DNA from: BOG-1184 sp964651515
GTDB taxonomy: Bacteria > Fibrobacterota > Chitinivibrionia > Chitinivibrionales > Chitinispirillaceae
Assembly (NCBI GenBank): GCA_964651515.1
Contig: CAZYYB010000009.1
Span: 1 to 54,023, forward strand
Direction of reading: 5' to 3'
DNA: 54,023 nt
Below the pieces are notes generated by a model, which saw only the letters and a list, made by a program, of their open reading frames with translations, had not been told where the DNA came from and searched no databases. Below, piece by piece: positions 9,087 through 16,642 of the stretch (position 1 is its first letter; each line of letters starts with the position of its first letter). The position numbers and the translations under genes are program-made.

Positions 9087-9425
9087 TCAGTAATTCTTTA
9101 CCCGAAGCTCTTCATTCCGCGATTTTTCAACGGTAATTTCCTTCATACGACCTTTAACCTCGGCGATTATGCCGGTTATTTCCTCCCTCGTGGCGGCGGC
9201 AATCCAGGGCATGCGGGCCTTGAATTCGGCCACCAGTATCCCGGCCTCCGCCTGCCAGCATTTATCGGCCTGCGTTTCCATTACGAAAGGTTCGCCGGTC
9301 AGAAGTTCCCCGGCCCTTGTCAGGATACCCTCAATATTTTCGTCCCGGTCCCAGCTCCGGGAAAAAAATTGCCACAGGCAGTGTTCCTGGATATAGGTTA
9401 CCAGTTCTTCGGCTCGTTCACTCAT
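9087..9425 (-). CDS. vnfG: Alternative nitrogenase delta subunit VnfG
   Basis: The third structural subunit found only in V and Fe-only nitrogenases, which proves this is not a Mo enzyme. The 112-residue protein has the family signature CLWQFFSRSWDRDENIEG near residue 17 and ends in SRNEELRVKNY, aligning with the C-termini of known delta subunits. It lacks the roughly 20-residue N-terminal extension of Azotobacter AnfG (132 residues) and matches VnfG (113) in length. The start at 9425 overlaps the vnfD stop as ATGA, so the two are translationally coupled. Confidence 0.9.
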   Translation of the reverse strand: MSERAEELVTYIQEHCLWQFFSRSWDRDENIEGILTRAGELLTGEPFVMETQADKCWQAEAGILVAEFKARMPWIAAATREEITGIIAEVKGRMKEITVEKSRNEELRVKNY

Positions 9426-10858
9426 GCGGCTGCCTCCATTCCGGGCTTCGATTCCAAACCGGTAAGAACGCCCTTCCCGCGAATATCCCCGGCGGCAAGC
9501 TTCCACAAGGGCGAGGAAACGGCATTATACGTGTCGCGCGCCAGGTTGACGAAACCTTCGAACCCCATGTAGGGGCCGTTGTGGTAGGCATGGCCATTGA
9601 TATAGGGAATATGCAACTTCTTCACGAGTTCGCCCACGCGGGGGCCCGTAAAGATGACGTCGGGTTTCATCATGTCGATCACCTCAAAAAACTCGAGTTC
9701 GTTGGCGTCGTCGATGTAAATGGTTCCCACGCGGCCGCGGGCGATGACTTTCTCAAAGTCTTCCTGGTGGCCGAATTTACTGGACATGGCGACGACTTCG
9801 ATGCCCAGGTCGTCTTCGACGGCGCGGGTCCAGTGCCATAAACGGGGTCCACCCGTCCAGATGCACATTTTTTTGCCGGTCAACTTTGCCTTGTACCAAT
9901 CAAGTTTCGGCTTCCACAGCGCATACTCATCGGCGATAACCGCTTCGGCTTCCTTTTCCAGGCCGAAGAACCCGCCGATCTTGCGGAGCCCCTCGGCCAT
10001 GTATCCGAAACCCCACGAATCGATATCGAGGCGGGGGATCCCGTACTGTTTCTTCAGTTCATTGGCGATGTAGCCCGCCGAACGTGCGCAATTGACAACG
10101 TTGAGCTGCGCGCGGTGCATCGTGCGGAGTTCATCGTAGGTTGCGTTCCCGGTAAAGTGCGACATGATCTGGATGCCCATCCTCGTGATGTACTTTTCCA
10201 CCAGGTAGGTATCGCCCTGGATATTGTAATCGCCGATGAAGTTAATGGTATACTTACCGGTGATTTTCGGTTCGAGCGTCCCGACCTTCTGGTTGATCCA
10301 CCCGATATTGAGGACATGGTGGCCTTTCGACTGGCTGACGCCGGCGAATCCGGGACACTGGACAACGAAGATATCGACCTCCGGCCGTTCCTTCATCACC
10401 GTTTCGGCAACGGCCTTCGGGTCATCGCCGATGAGGGCGGTGGTGCAGGTCGTATAAATTATCATCCGTTTAATGCCGGGCATGGCGTCGAATGCCTCCA
10501 GGACGCATTTCTTAAGTTGCTTTTCGGCGCCGAAGACGACGTGCTTTTCCTTGATGCCGGTCGACCATACATACTTGAGCTGGAAGTTGTCGTTATCGCT
10601 CGGGTAACGTTTCGTATGCCAGGTGTCGTAGGCGCACCCGACGGGCCCGTGGATCATCTGGATGGTATCTTTCAGCACGCCGCCGATTACCAGTTTGGCC
10701 CCGCAGTAACTGCACCCGCGTTCCGACAACGTGCCGGGAATGGTGGCGACATTCGAAGCCGGAAGGAATTGCGTGGTGTCTTCGCCCGGCGCCTTGATAT
10801 AGCAATGCTTTTCACGTTCCGGTATGATCGTGTCGCATTTAAATAAGGTCATTGGCAT
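9422..10858 (-). CDS. vnfD: Vanadium-type dinitrogenase alpha subunit VnfD
   Basis: Catalytic subunit carrying the active-site cofactor. The 478-residue protein has P-cluster cysteines 49, 75 and 138, cofactor ligands Cys257 (NCARSAGYI) and His423 (NGHAYHNGPY), and Gln176 and His180 in the active-site region. The loop at 335-340 is TGGPRL, which in the V-nitrogenase structure holds the carbonate bridging FeV-co; AnfD as I recall it has PGGSKL. Length also fits VnfD (474) and not AnfD (about 518). A few stretches (DNDNFQLKY, FGAEK) look Anf-like. The ATG at 10858 sits next to the conserved MPM N-terminus, with a GGAG-rich leader. V-type is my best call; Fe-only is the alternative. Confidence 0.88.
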   Translation of the reverse strand: MPMTLFKCDTIIPEREKHCYIKAPGEDTTQFLPASNVATIPGTLSERGCSYCGAKLVIGGVLKDTIQMIHGPVGCAYDTWHTKRYPSDNDNFQLKYVWSTGIKEKHVVFGAEKQLKKCVLEAFDAMPGIKRMIIYTTCTTALIGDDPKAVAETVMKERPEVDIFVVQCPGFAGVSQSKGHHVLNIGWINQKVGTLEPKITGKYTINFIGDYNIQGDTYLVEKYITRMGIQIMSHFTGNATYDELRTMHRAQLNVVNCARSAGYIANELKKQYGIPRLDIDSWGFGYMAEGLRKIGGFFGLEKEAEAVIADEYALWKPKLDWYKAKLTGKKMCIWTGGPRLWHWTRAVEDDLGIEVVAMSSKFGHQEDFEKVIARGRVGTIYIDDANELEFFEVIDMMKPDVIFTGPRVGELVKKLHIPYINGHAYHNGPYMGFEGFVNLARDTYNAVSSPLWKLAAGDIRGKGVLTGLESKPGMEAAA

Positions 10859-10924
10859 GATGGTTCTCCTCGATCCGATGCGTTTATTATTCCCGCAATG
10901 GCCCCCGCGCTGCTGGAAGTCCGC

Positions 10925-11296
10925 TTAATTCAGTGCGGGGTTCCCGCTTTCGCCGGTACGGACTCTTACCGCGTCATCGATGGGACAGATAAATATTTTT
11001 CCGTCTCCCACCTGGGCCGTCTGGTTGATTTTGACTATTGCGTTTACGATTTTTTCGACCTGTTCATTTTCAACGATGACCGAGAGAAAACGCTTGGGAA
11101 CGAACTTCATTCCCCCGCTCCTGCCCTTCGAGAGCAGCTCCGGCTCAATGGCGAAGGAAACCTCCGCCGCTATCCCCCGCTGTTTTCCCCGCCCCAATAC
11201 CGCCGCCGCCGTTATTCCGGGAAAACCCAGGAGTTCCAGCGCTTCCTTTGTCGCCGAAACCTTTTTCGGCCTTACGATGGCTATTACCTCTTTCAC
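10925..11296 (-). CDS. nifI2: Nitrogenase-associated PII protein NifI2
   Basis: A 123-residue PII-family protein (MKEVIAIVRP start, GRGKQRG before an enlarged T-loop, and the C-terminal KIFICPIDDAVRVRTGE signature). With NifI1 it forms a complex that binds dinitrogenase and switches it off when ammonium is available, relieved by 2-oxoglutarate; this is known from methanogens and anaerobic bacteria. The longer T-loop, between about residues 38 and 65, and its second position in the pair mark it as NifI2. The place between the reductase and alpha-subunit genes is the classical one. Confidence 0.9.
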   Translation of the reverse strand: MKEVIAIVRPKKVSATKEALELLGFPGITAAAVLGRGKQRGIAAEVSFAIEPELLSKGRSGGMKFVPKRFLSVIVENEQVEKIVNAIVKINQTAQVGDGKIFICPIDDAVRVRTGESGNPALN

Positions 11297-11334
11297 GAAA
11301 GGCTCCTTTTGAAACGATTGGACGGCAACCCGCC

Positions 11335-11652
11335 TTACAACCCATGCTCCCCGGTACGGACCGTGACGGCGTCTTCCACCGGGCTGACGAATATTTTTCC
11401 GTCCCCGAAATTGCCCGTGTAGGCCTTATATTTCACGATCTTGATTACCTCATCGACACTCTTGTCGTCGACAACGGCAAGTATCATTGTTTTAGGAAGC
11501 TCGTCATAGTGAACGCTCCCCAGGGTGATTCCCTTCTGCTTCCCGCGTCCGAAGACGTTTATTTTCGTCAGTGAAAAAAAACCCGCCTCCTCCAGCCCTT
11601 CGGTCACGGCATCGGAGGCCTCCGGCCTTACTATCGCTCGAATCATTTTCAT
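11335..11652 (-). CDS. nifI1: Nitrogenase-associated PII protein NifI1
   Basis: A 105-residue PII-family protein with the N-terminal MIRAIVRPEA strand, GRGKQKGI, a short T-loop (GSVHYDELPKT) and the C-terminal GDGKIFVSPVEDAVTVRTGE. It is expected to form the NifI1-NifI2 switch that inhibits the enzyme after translation under nitrogen sufficiency. It sits 36 bases after vnfH and 38 before nifI2. Its presence points to an anaerobe and to fast shut-off of the alternative nitrogenase without ADP-ribosylation; no DraT/DraG genes are in the window. Confidence 0.9.
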   Translation of the reverse strand: MKMIRAIVRPEASDAVTEGLEEAGFFSLTKINVFGRGKQKGITLGSVHYDELPKTMILAVVDDKSVDEVIKIVKYKAYTGNFGDGKIFVSPVEDAVTVRTGEHGL

Positions 11653-11688
11653 AAATCGGACCCTCTTTCATTGAATGCGTTATCGTCT

Positions 11689-12516
11689 TCAGTCGTTAAG
11701 CCCGTATTTGACCACCATCGACTCCAGTTCGTCCATGCTCATGGGCTTCGGGATGACGAACTTTTTATTTTCGATGATTTTCCTGGCCAGTTCCCCGTAT
11801 TCCTTTGCCTGGGCGCAGGTTTCGTCGTATTCGATGACCGTTTTTTTATTGAACTCGGCCTTCTGGACAATATTGTCGCGCGGCACGAAGTGAATCATCT
11901 GCGTGCCGATAGCCGCCGTGAATTCTTCCAGGAATTCTATCTCCCGGTCCACTTTACGGCTGTTGCAAATAACGCCGCCCAGGCGAACGCCGCTCTGTTC
12001 GGCATACTTGAGGAGACCCTTCGAAATATTGTTCGCCGCGTAAATGGCCATCATTTCGCCCGAAGCGACTATGTACACTTCCTGCGCTTTCCCATCGCGA
12101 ATGGGCATGGCAAAGCCGCCGCAGACGACGTCGCCCAGGACATCGAAGTAGGCGAAGTCAAGATCCGGGGTATACGCCCCGAGCTCTTCCATCAGGTTGA
12201 TGGCCGTGATGACACCGCGGCCGGCGCACCCCACTCCCGGCTCGGGACCTCCCGATTCAACGCAGCGGATGCCCTCATACCCCGTCTTGAGGACCTTTTC
12301 CAGCGTCACCCCGTCTTCACCGTCATTTCTCAGGGTATCCATCAGGGTATCCTGCGTTTTACCCCCGAGAATGAGCCGTGTGGAATCCGCCTTGGGATCA
12401 CACCCGTGGATGAACACTTTCTTTCCATAGAAATGGGCCATGGCGGCGGCGGTATTTTGCTGGGTCGTGGATTTTCCAATGCCGCCTTTGCCGTAAAACG
12501 CAATCTTTCTTGTCAT
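11689..12516 (-). CDS. vnfH: Nitrogenase reductase (Fe protein), AnfH/VnfH type
   Basis: ATP-driven electron donor to the VFe protein and helper in cofactor maturation. The 275-residue protein has the P-loop YGKGGIGKST at residues 8-17, [4Fe-4S] ligands Cys97 and Cys132, Arg100 (the ADP-ribosylation site in some bacteria) and switch II DVLGDVVCGGF. By length and sequence (GGKTQDTLMDTLR; ends ESMVVKYGLND) it is closer to AnfH than to the NifH-like VnfH of Azotobacter. The start at 12516 was chosen because GGAGGG lies 6 bases upstream and MTRKIAFYGK is the family N-terminus. It is first in the operon, behind a sigma-54 promoter. Confidence 0.93.
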   Translation of the reverse strand: MTRKIAFYGKGGIGKSTTQQNTAAAMAHFYGKKVFIHGCDPKADSTRLILGGKTQDTLMDTLRNDGEDGVTLEKVLKTGYEGIRCVESGGPEPGVGCAGRGVITAINLMEELGAYTPDLDFAYFDVLGDVVCGGFAMPIRDGKAQEVYIVASGEMMAIYAANNISKGLLKYAEQSGVRLGGVICNSRKVDREIEFLEEFTAAIGTQMIHFVPRDNIVQKAEFNKKTVIEYDETCAQAKEYGELARKIIENKKFVIPKPMSMDELESMVVKYGLND

Positions 12517-12584
12517 GTAACCCTCCTGTCGTGGTACCGGTTCGAAAAACCCTGAGCCGTCGATTCGTTCGTTGAACGTACTAC

Positions 12585-12599
12585 GCATGTTGCGTGCCA
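12585..12599 (-). promoter_or_regulatory. Sigma-54 promoter of the vnf operon
   Basis: Read on the minus strand, TGGCACG-CAAC-ATGC matches the RpoN consensus with perfect GG-N10-GC spacing; only the first base of TTGC differs. Transcription would start near 12574, giving a 58-base leader before vnfH. It faces away from the receptor promoter at 12869. Confidence 0.8.
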
Positions 12600-12737
12600 T
12601 ACGCCGAAACGAGGCCGGAACGGACGCCGGTGCCCTTTATACGGCGATCACGGCACACGGGGTGTACCACTATGTTCATGTAAGTACGCTGCGCGAACCC
12701 CTTCGTTCTTTTGTGTACGATCTCCCCCGCGTTTTTT

Positions 12738-12753
12738 TGTTCCTCAATGAACA
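12738..12753. promoter_or_regulatory. Activator site A: TGT-N10-ACA / GTTC-N6-GAAC inverted repeat
   Basis: TTGTTC-N6-GAACAA is a perfect dyad that also satisfies the NifA upstream-activator consensus TGT-N10-ACA. Its centre (12745.5) is about 140 bases upstream of the vnf -24 element and about 120 upstream of the receptor -24 element, the usual range for enhancer-bound activators. Its layout parallels the GTAC-N6-GTAC and GTAC-N6-GAAC sites reported for Azotobacter VnfA. Confidence 0.65.
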
Positions 12754-12767
12754 ATTACTTCCCGATT

Positions 12768-12783
12768 TGTTCCTTTTCGAACG
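12768..12783. promoter_or_regulatory. Activator site B: second GTTC-N6-GAAC inverted repeat
   Basis: TTGTTC-N6-GAACG repeats site A exactly 30 bp away, about three helical turns, so two activator dimers could bind on one DNA face. Its outer bases differ slightly (TGT-N10-ACG). A related everted element, GAAC-N6-GTTC, lies at 12695-12708. Confidence 0.55.
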
Positions 12784-12868
12784 TTTCCGGCACACCGGGT
12801 ATTCGCACGGGTCCCGTATCGCCGCCATAACCGGGCGGGACAGCGTCCGCAATGACCGCATTGATCTA

Positions 12869-12884
12869 TGGCACCGGGATTGCT
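12869..12884 (+). promoter_or_regulatory. Sigma-54 promoter of the TonB-dependent receptor
   Basis: TGGCACC-GGGA-TTGCT has GG and GC exactly 10 bases apart and one mismatch in each conserved block. It lies about 95 bases before the receptor start and shares the central activator sites with the divergent vnf operon. Confidence 0.75.
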
Positions 12885-12979
12885 CAGTAAGGAACCAGCC
12901 ATACTCATTACTACTCCGGCGGAAGCGACTACAAGTAGTAGCAGTAAGAACCGGCACATCGGAGAAAAGGCTGCCGCAT

Positions 12980-15166
12980 ATGGAACGGAACACCTTGACC
13001 GCAACATCCGCCCTCACCGCCCCGATGCTCGGTATTATTGTCGCATGTATGTTTTGCCCCGGGTCGCCGCACGCCGCGACGGACATGGATTCCGTCGGAA
13101 GGGCCTCTGTCCGGGACACCGTCCAGCCGGTCTACTCCATTGTCGTCACCGCGAGGCGCATGACCGCACTCGCGGATACGGTGAACGAGGAAATCGTCCC
13201 TAGCCTCGGCGCGACAAAGCGCACGATGACCAGTGCGCAGATCGATGTGCAATCGCAGGGAGACAATGCATCGTTCGATCAAACGCTGTACCGGTTTCCC
13301 GGCGTCGTACAGGATGAACTTGATAAGCGCTTGCATGTCCGCGGCGAGGAGGCCAACCTGCAATACCGCATCAATGACGTGCTGCTTCCCGACGGACTAT
13401 CCGGCTTCGGCCAGGAATTAAGCACGAAGTTCGTCGACCGCCTATCGCTTATCGTGGGCACCCTTCCGGCCGAGTACGGCGGCCGCACGGCGGGCATCAT
13501 TGATATCCGCACCAAAAGCGGAGCCGCCATGGACGGCGGCGACCTGTCGTTTTACGGCGGCAGCTACGCAACCGACAATCCATCATTCGAATACGGCAAT
13601 ACCTTCGGGAAGTGGGCTTGCTATGTAACCGGGAGTTTTCTGCACAGCGATATCGGCATGGCCGGCCCGACCGCGGGCGTTCCGCCTCTCCACGATGCCG
13701 CCGATCAATATAAAGGGTTAACCTATCTGTCGTGCGTGCCCGACACCGTGAGCCGCCTCAGCCTTATCGTGAGCGGCGCCCGCAGTATGTTTCAACTGCC
13801 CGATATTCCGGGACAGGCAACCGCATTCCAGGTCGACACGGTCTCCTCGTTTGCATCTTCCCGTCTGAACGAAAACCAGAATGAGCAGAGTTACTATGAG
13901 GTTCTGGCGTACCAGGAAAATACCGGTTCGCTTAAATTTCAAGTGGCCCAGACGGCACGGTACAGCGATGTCCTGTTTTTGCCGGACACGACGGGCGACC
14001 TCATTTTTAACGGGGTTGCGGCCCGCGCCGAGCATTCGCTCGCGGCCGGCGACCTTGCCGGTGATGCAAGCTATACGGTGAATGACCGGCATACCGTTCG
14101 CGGCGGCGTCGGCGCGACCGTGGAAAGAGCCGTGGTCACTACCGCCGACCGGGTGTTGCCGGCAGCATGGAACGGCACGTCCTGGACACAGACCGGCACC
14201 CTGCCGTTCACCATTATCGACGACAACAGTAAGGTTGCCTATCTCTACAGTTGTTATCTGCAGGACCAATGGACTGCCCGGAAAAACGTCACCGTCAACT
14301 ACGGCCTGCGCTTCGACGGACTCAACGCCTACCTCAACGAGTATCAGCTCAGCCCCAGGATCAACGCGGTATACCAGTCCTCCCGGCAAACCGCTTTTCA
14401 CCTCGGGTACGGCCGCTACTTCACTCCGCCGCCCATTGAATTTGTCCCGACCGCGAGTATTGCCAAATTCAACAACACCACCTACGGCGCCGACCCGGAC
14501 AATGATCTTAGTTCGCCGGTCAGGTCGGAGCGGTACCATTACTTTGATGCGGGCTTGACGCAACTGTTGTTCGGGAATGTGCAGGTCGGCCTCGATGGCT
14601 ACTATAAAATCAAACGGTATGTTCTTGATGAAGGTCAATTCGGGCCCGCCATGATCTTTTCTCCGAACAACGCCGACCATGGTTTCGTCCGCGGCGTCGA
14701 AATAACGGCCGATTATGAACGGGGCGGTTTTGCCGTCTATGGCAACCTTGCCTTCAGCCGCGCCATGGCCTACGGCCTCATTTCCGGCCAATTTCAGTTC
14801 GACGCCGGAGAACTCGATTCCATGCAGAATCACTGGTATCACCTCGATCACGACCAGGACATCACCTCTTCCGTCGGCGCTTCGTACCGGCTCTCTGCAA
14901 TAAAAGTCTACGCGGACGCGCTTTACGGAAGCGGACTGTACAGCGGCCCGGCCAATGATAAGGAGCTTCCCGGCTACGTAACGGTCAATCCCGGCATCGA
15001 CTATACCATAAAGGCTTTCGGCGGGAAAAACCTGAAAGCCCGCTTCGATGTCGTCAACGTGTTCGACCTGGTGTATGAGATTCGGAACGGGCAGGGAATC
15101 GGCGTGTTTGCACCCCAATATCTCCCCCGCCGGGGCTTTTATGGAGGTTTGTCCTGGGAATTCTGA
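12980..15166 (+). CDS. TonB-dependent outer-membrane receptor
   Basis: A 728-residue outer-membrane transporter for active uptake of a metal complex or other large solute. It has a signal peptide ending near PHAA, a TonB-box-like segment (YSIVVTARR near residue 55), a plug domain of about 80-190 with LHVRGEEANLQYRINDVLL and EYGGRTAGIIDIRTKSG, and a 22-strand barrel region ending in the typical aromatic C-terminus GLSWEF. The ATG at 12980 was chosen for the signal peptide; the open frame extends further upstream but has no signal there. It is transcribed away from vnfH from its own sigma-54 promoter, so it is probably induced with the nitrogenase. A metallophore or chelated-metal substrate is an inference. 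Confidence 0.88.
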   Translation: MERNTLTATSALTAPMLGIIVACMFCPGSPHAATDMDSVGRASVRDTVQPVYSIVVTARRMTALADTVNEEIVPSLGATKRTMTSAQIDVQSQGDNASFDQTLYRFPGVVQDELDKRLHVRGEEANLQYRINDVLLPDGLSGFGQELSTKFVDRLSLIVGTLPAEYGGRTAGIIDIRTKSGAAMDGGDLSFYGGSYATDNPSFEYGNTFGKWACYVTGSFLHSDIGMAGPTAGVPPLHDAADQYKGLTYLSCVPDTVSRLSLIVSGARSMFQLPDIPGQATAFQVDTVSSFASSRLNENQNEQSYYEVLAYQENTGSLKFQVAQTARYSDVLFLPDTTGDLIFNGVAARAEHSLAAGDLAGDASYTVNDRHTVRGGVGATVERAVVTTADRVLPAAWNGTSWTQTGTLPFTIIDDNSKVAYLYSCYLQDQWTARKNVTVNYGLRFDGLNAYLNEYQLSPRINAVYQSSRQTAFHLGYGRYFTPPPIEFVPTASIAKFNNTTYGADPDNDLSSPVRSERYHYFDAGLTQLLFGNVQVGLDGYYKIKRYVLDEGQFGPAMIFSPNNADHGFVRGVEITADYERGGFAVYGNLAFSRAMAYGLISGQFQFDAGELDSMQNHWYHLDHDQDITSSVGASYRLSAIKVYADALYGSGLYSGPANDKELPGYVTVNPGIDYTIKAFGGKNLKARFDVVNVFDLVYEIRNGQGIGVFAPQYLPRRGFYGGLSWEF

Positions 15167-15192
15167 AACCGGCCTCCGGGAGAGGGTTGATT

Positions 15193-15315
15193 ATGGACGT
15201 AAAAGACCTTTTTAAAAGCCCGAACGACGCAATTGTACCGGCAGGCGGTCACGTGAGCCCCTATTCGAAATGGTACGGGTTTTGCACTTTACGATTACCG
15301 TTGTATCGCTTTTAA
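15193..15315 (+). CDS. Possible 40-residue small protein or gene remnant
   Basis: A short open frame beginning MDVKDLFKSPNDAIVPAGGH, 26 bases after the receptor, with a purine-rich GGGAGAGGG leader about 7 bases upstream of the ATG. I recognise no family. It runs through the nifB sigma-54 promoter, so the same bases would serve as code and promoter; it may instead be the remnant of a longer gene cut away there. Confidence 0.3.
   Translation: MDVKDLFKSPNDAIVPAGGHVSPYSKWYGFCTLRLPLYRF
15271..15286 (+). promoter_or_regulatory. Sigma-54 promoter of nifB
   Basis: TGGTACG-GGTT-TTGCA matches the RpoN consensus at all conserved bases but one, with exact GG-N10-GC spacing. It lies about 84 bases before nifB. 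A GTAC sits 35 bases upstream, but there is no complete activator dyad. Confidence 0.78.
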
Positions 15316-15369
15316 TTTAAACCGGGCGGAATAATCCGTCTTACCGGTATAGAGAGGGAGGGGTTCACC

Positions 15370-16638
15370 ATGACCGACAGCCGCAAAAACCTCGCCGACC
15401 ATCCCTGTTTTTCCGCCCATGCCGCCCAAACGCATACGCGGGTGCATCTTCCGATAGCGCCGGCCTGCACCATACAGTGCCGTTACTGCAACCGGAAATT
15501 CGATTGTGTCAACGAATCGCGCCCCGGCGTCACCTCGGCGGTGCTCTCGCCGCACCAGGCGCTGCGCTACCTTGACATGGTCGTCGGTGAAACGGGGGTG
15601 CCGTCGGTCGTCGGCATCGCCGGCCCCGGCGATGCCTTCGCCGACCCCGCGGCGACGCTTGCCACGCTCGTCCTTGTCGCAAAAAGCTACCCGGACACGA
15701 TTCTCTGCGTCGCTACCAACGGGCTCGACGCGGCCGACTATATCGAGGAACTTGCCGCCATCGGCGTATCGCACCTCACCGTGACCGTCAATACGATCGA
15801 TCCGGTCGTCGGCGCGAAGCTCTACTCTTGGGTTCGTTTCCGGAAACGCGTCCTGTACGGCATCGACGCCGCCGCCTGCCTCATCGAACGGCAGCGGGAA
15901 ACAATCCGGCGATGCAAGCTGCTCGGGCTTGCCGTGAAAATAAACACGATCGTGGTTCCCGGTGTAAATGATGCGTCGATCGGAGAGACCGCCGCCGCGA
16001 TGGCCGCCCTCGGCGCCGACACCATCAACTGCATGCCGCTCCTGCCGGTCGAGGGGAGCGAGTTCGGCGCCCTCGCAAGACCCGATCACGAACTGATGCA
16101 GATGGTACGCTGGCTCGCGGGCAGGCATATGCCTACCGTCAACCATTGCGGCCGCTGCCGCGCCGATGCTTCCGGGATTATCGGCAAGGATGACCCGGCC
16201 CACACCGCAGCGCTTCTGGCCGGGGCGATTGCGACGACGACGACGGTCGGGTCGGCCGGTCGTCCGAATATCGCCGTCGCCACCCGTGAAGGGACCCTCG
16301 TCAACCAGCATCTCGGTGCGGCCGAATCGTTTGACCTCTACTCCTGGAAGAACGGCGCACCGCTGTTCGAGGAGCGCCGCAATGCCCCGGCCGGAGGCTC
16401 CGGAGACCAAAGGTGGCGGGAGCTCGCCGGCACCCTCAATGACTGCAGTGCGCTCCTCGTCTACCGGGCCGGAAAGAGACCCTGCGAGGTGCTCCGCTCC
16501 GAAGGAATCAAGGTATTCGAAACGGAAGGGGTCATTGCCGACCTGCTGGCATGCGCATTTACCGGTAAAAATATCCCCGGCCACGCCCCCCTTCCCTGCG
16601 GCGACGGCTGCGGCGGAACCGGCGGCGAATGCGGTTGA
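15370..16638 (+). CDS. nifB: Nitrogenase cofactor core synthase NifB (radical SAM plus NifX domain)
   Basis: Radical SAM enzyme that fuses two [4Fe-4S] clusters and inserts carbide to make NifB-co, the shared precursor of Mo, V and Fe-only cofactors. The 422-residue protein has the SAM-cluster motif CTIQCRYC (Cys33, 37, 40), followed by NRKFDC and NESRPGV (the ExRP motif of NifB), a further CGRC near residue 258, and a C-terminal NifX-like domain at about 295-405 that can bind the product. The C-terminus ends in a cysteine- and glycine-rich tail (CGDGCGGTGGEC), unusual but of unknown meaning. GAGGGAGGGG precedes the ATG. It has its own sigma-54 promoter and is followed after 4 bases by a GNAT gene. 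Confidence 0.95.
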   Translation: MTDSRKNLADHPCFSAHAAQTHTRVHLPIAPACTIQCRYCNRKFDCVNESRPGVTSAVLSPHQALRYLDMVVGETGVPSVVGIAGPGDAFADPAATLATLVLVAKSYPDTILCVATNGLDAADYIEELAAIGVSHLTVTVNTIDPVVGAKLYSWVRFRKRVLYGIDAAACLIERQRETIRRCKLLGLAVKINTIVVPGVNDASIGETAAAMAALGADTINCMPLLPVEGSEFGALARPDHELMQMVRWLAGRHMPTVNHCGRCRADASGIIGKDDPAHTAALLAGAIATTTTVGSAGRPNIAVATREGTLVNQHLGAAESFDLYSWKNGAPLFEERRNAPAGGSGDQRWRELAGTLNDCSALLVYRAGKRPCEVLRSEGIKVFETEGVIADLLACAFTGKNIPGHAPLPCGDGCGGTGGECG

Positions 16639-16642
16639 TCCA

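Noticed and set aside
9422..10858. Assignment of the alpha subunit as Fe-only AnfD.
   Set aside because: First impression from the AnfH-like reductase and AnfO. The TGGPRL loop, the 478-residue length and the short delta subunit fit VnfD better. It is kept as the alternative in the feature text.
12533..12718. Scattered GTAC tetramers (12534, 12578, 12664, 12684, 12715) as classical VnfA sites.
   Set aside because: None form GTAC-N6-GTAC; spacings of 16 or more bases do not match the known site, whereas the GTTC-N6-GAAC pair does match its layout.
12572..12979. A much longer start for the TonB receptor.
   Set aside because: The upstream extension crosses both activator sites and the sigma-54 promoter, and would bury the signal peptide.
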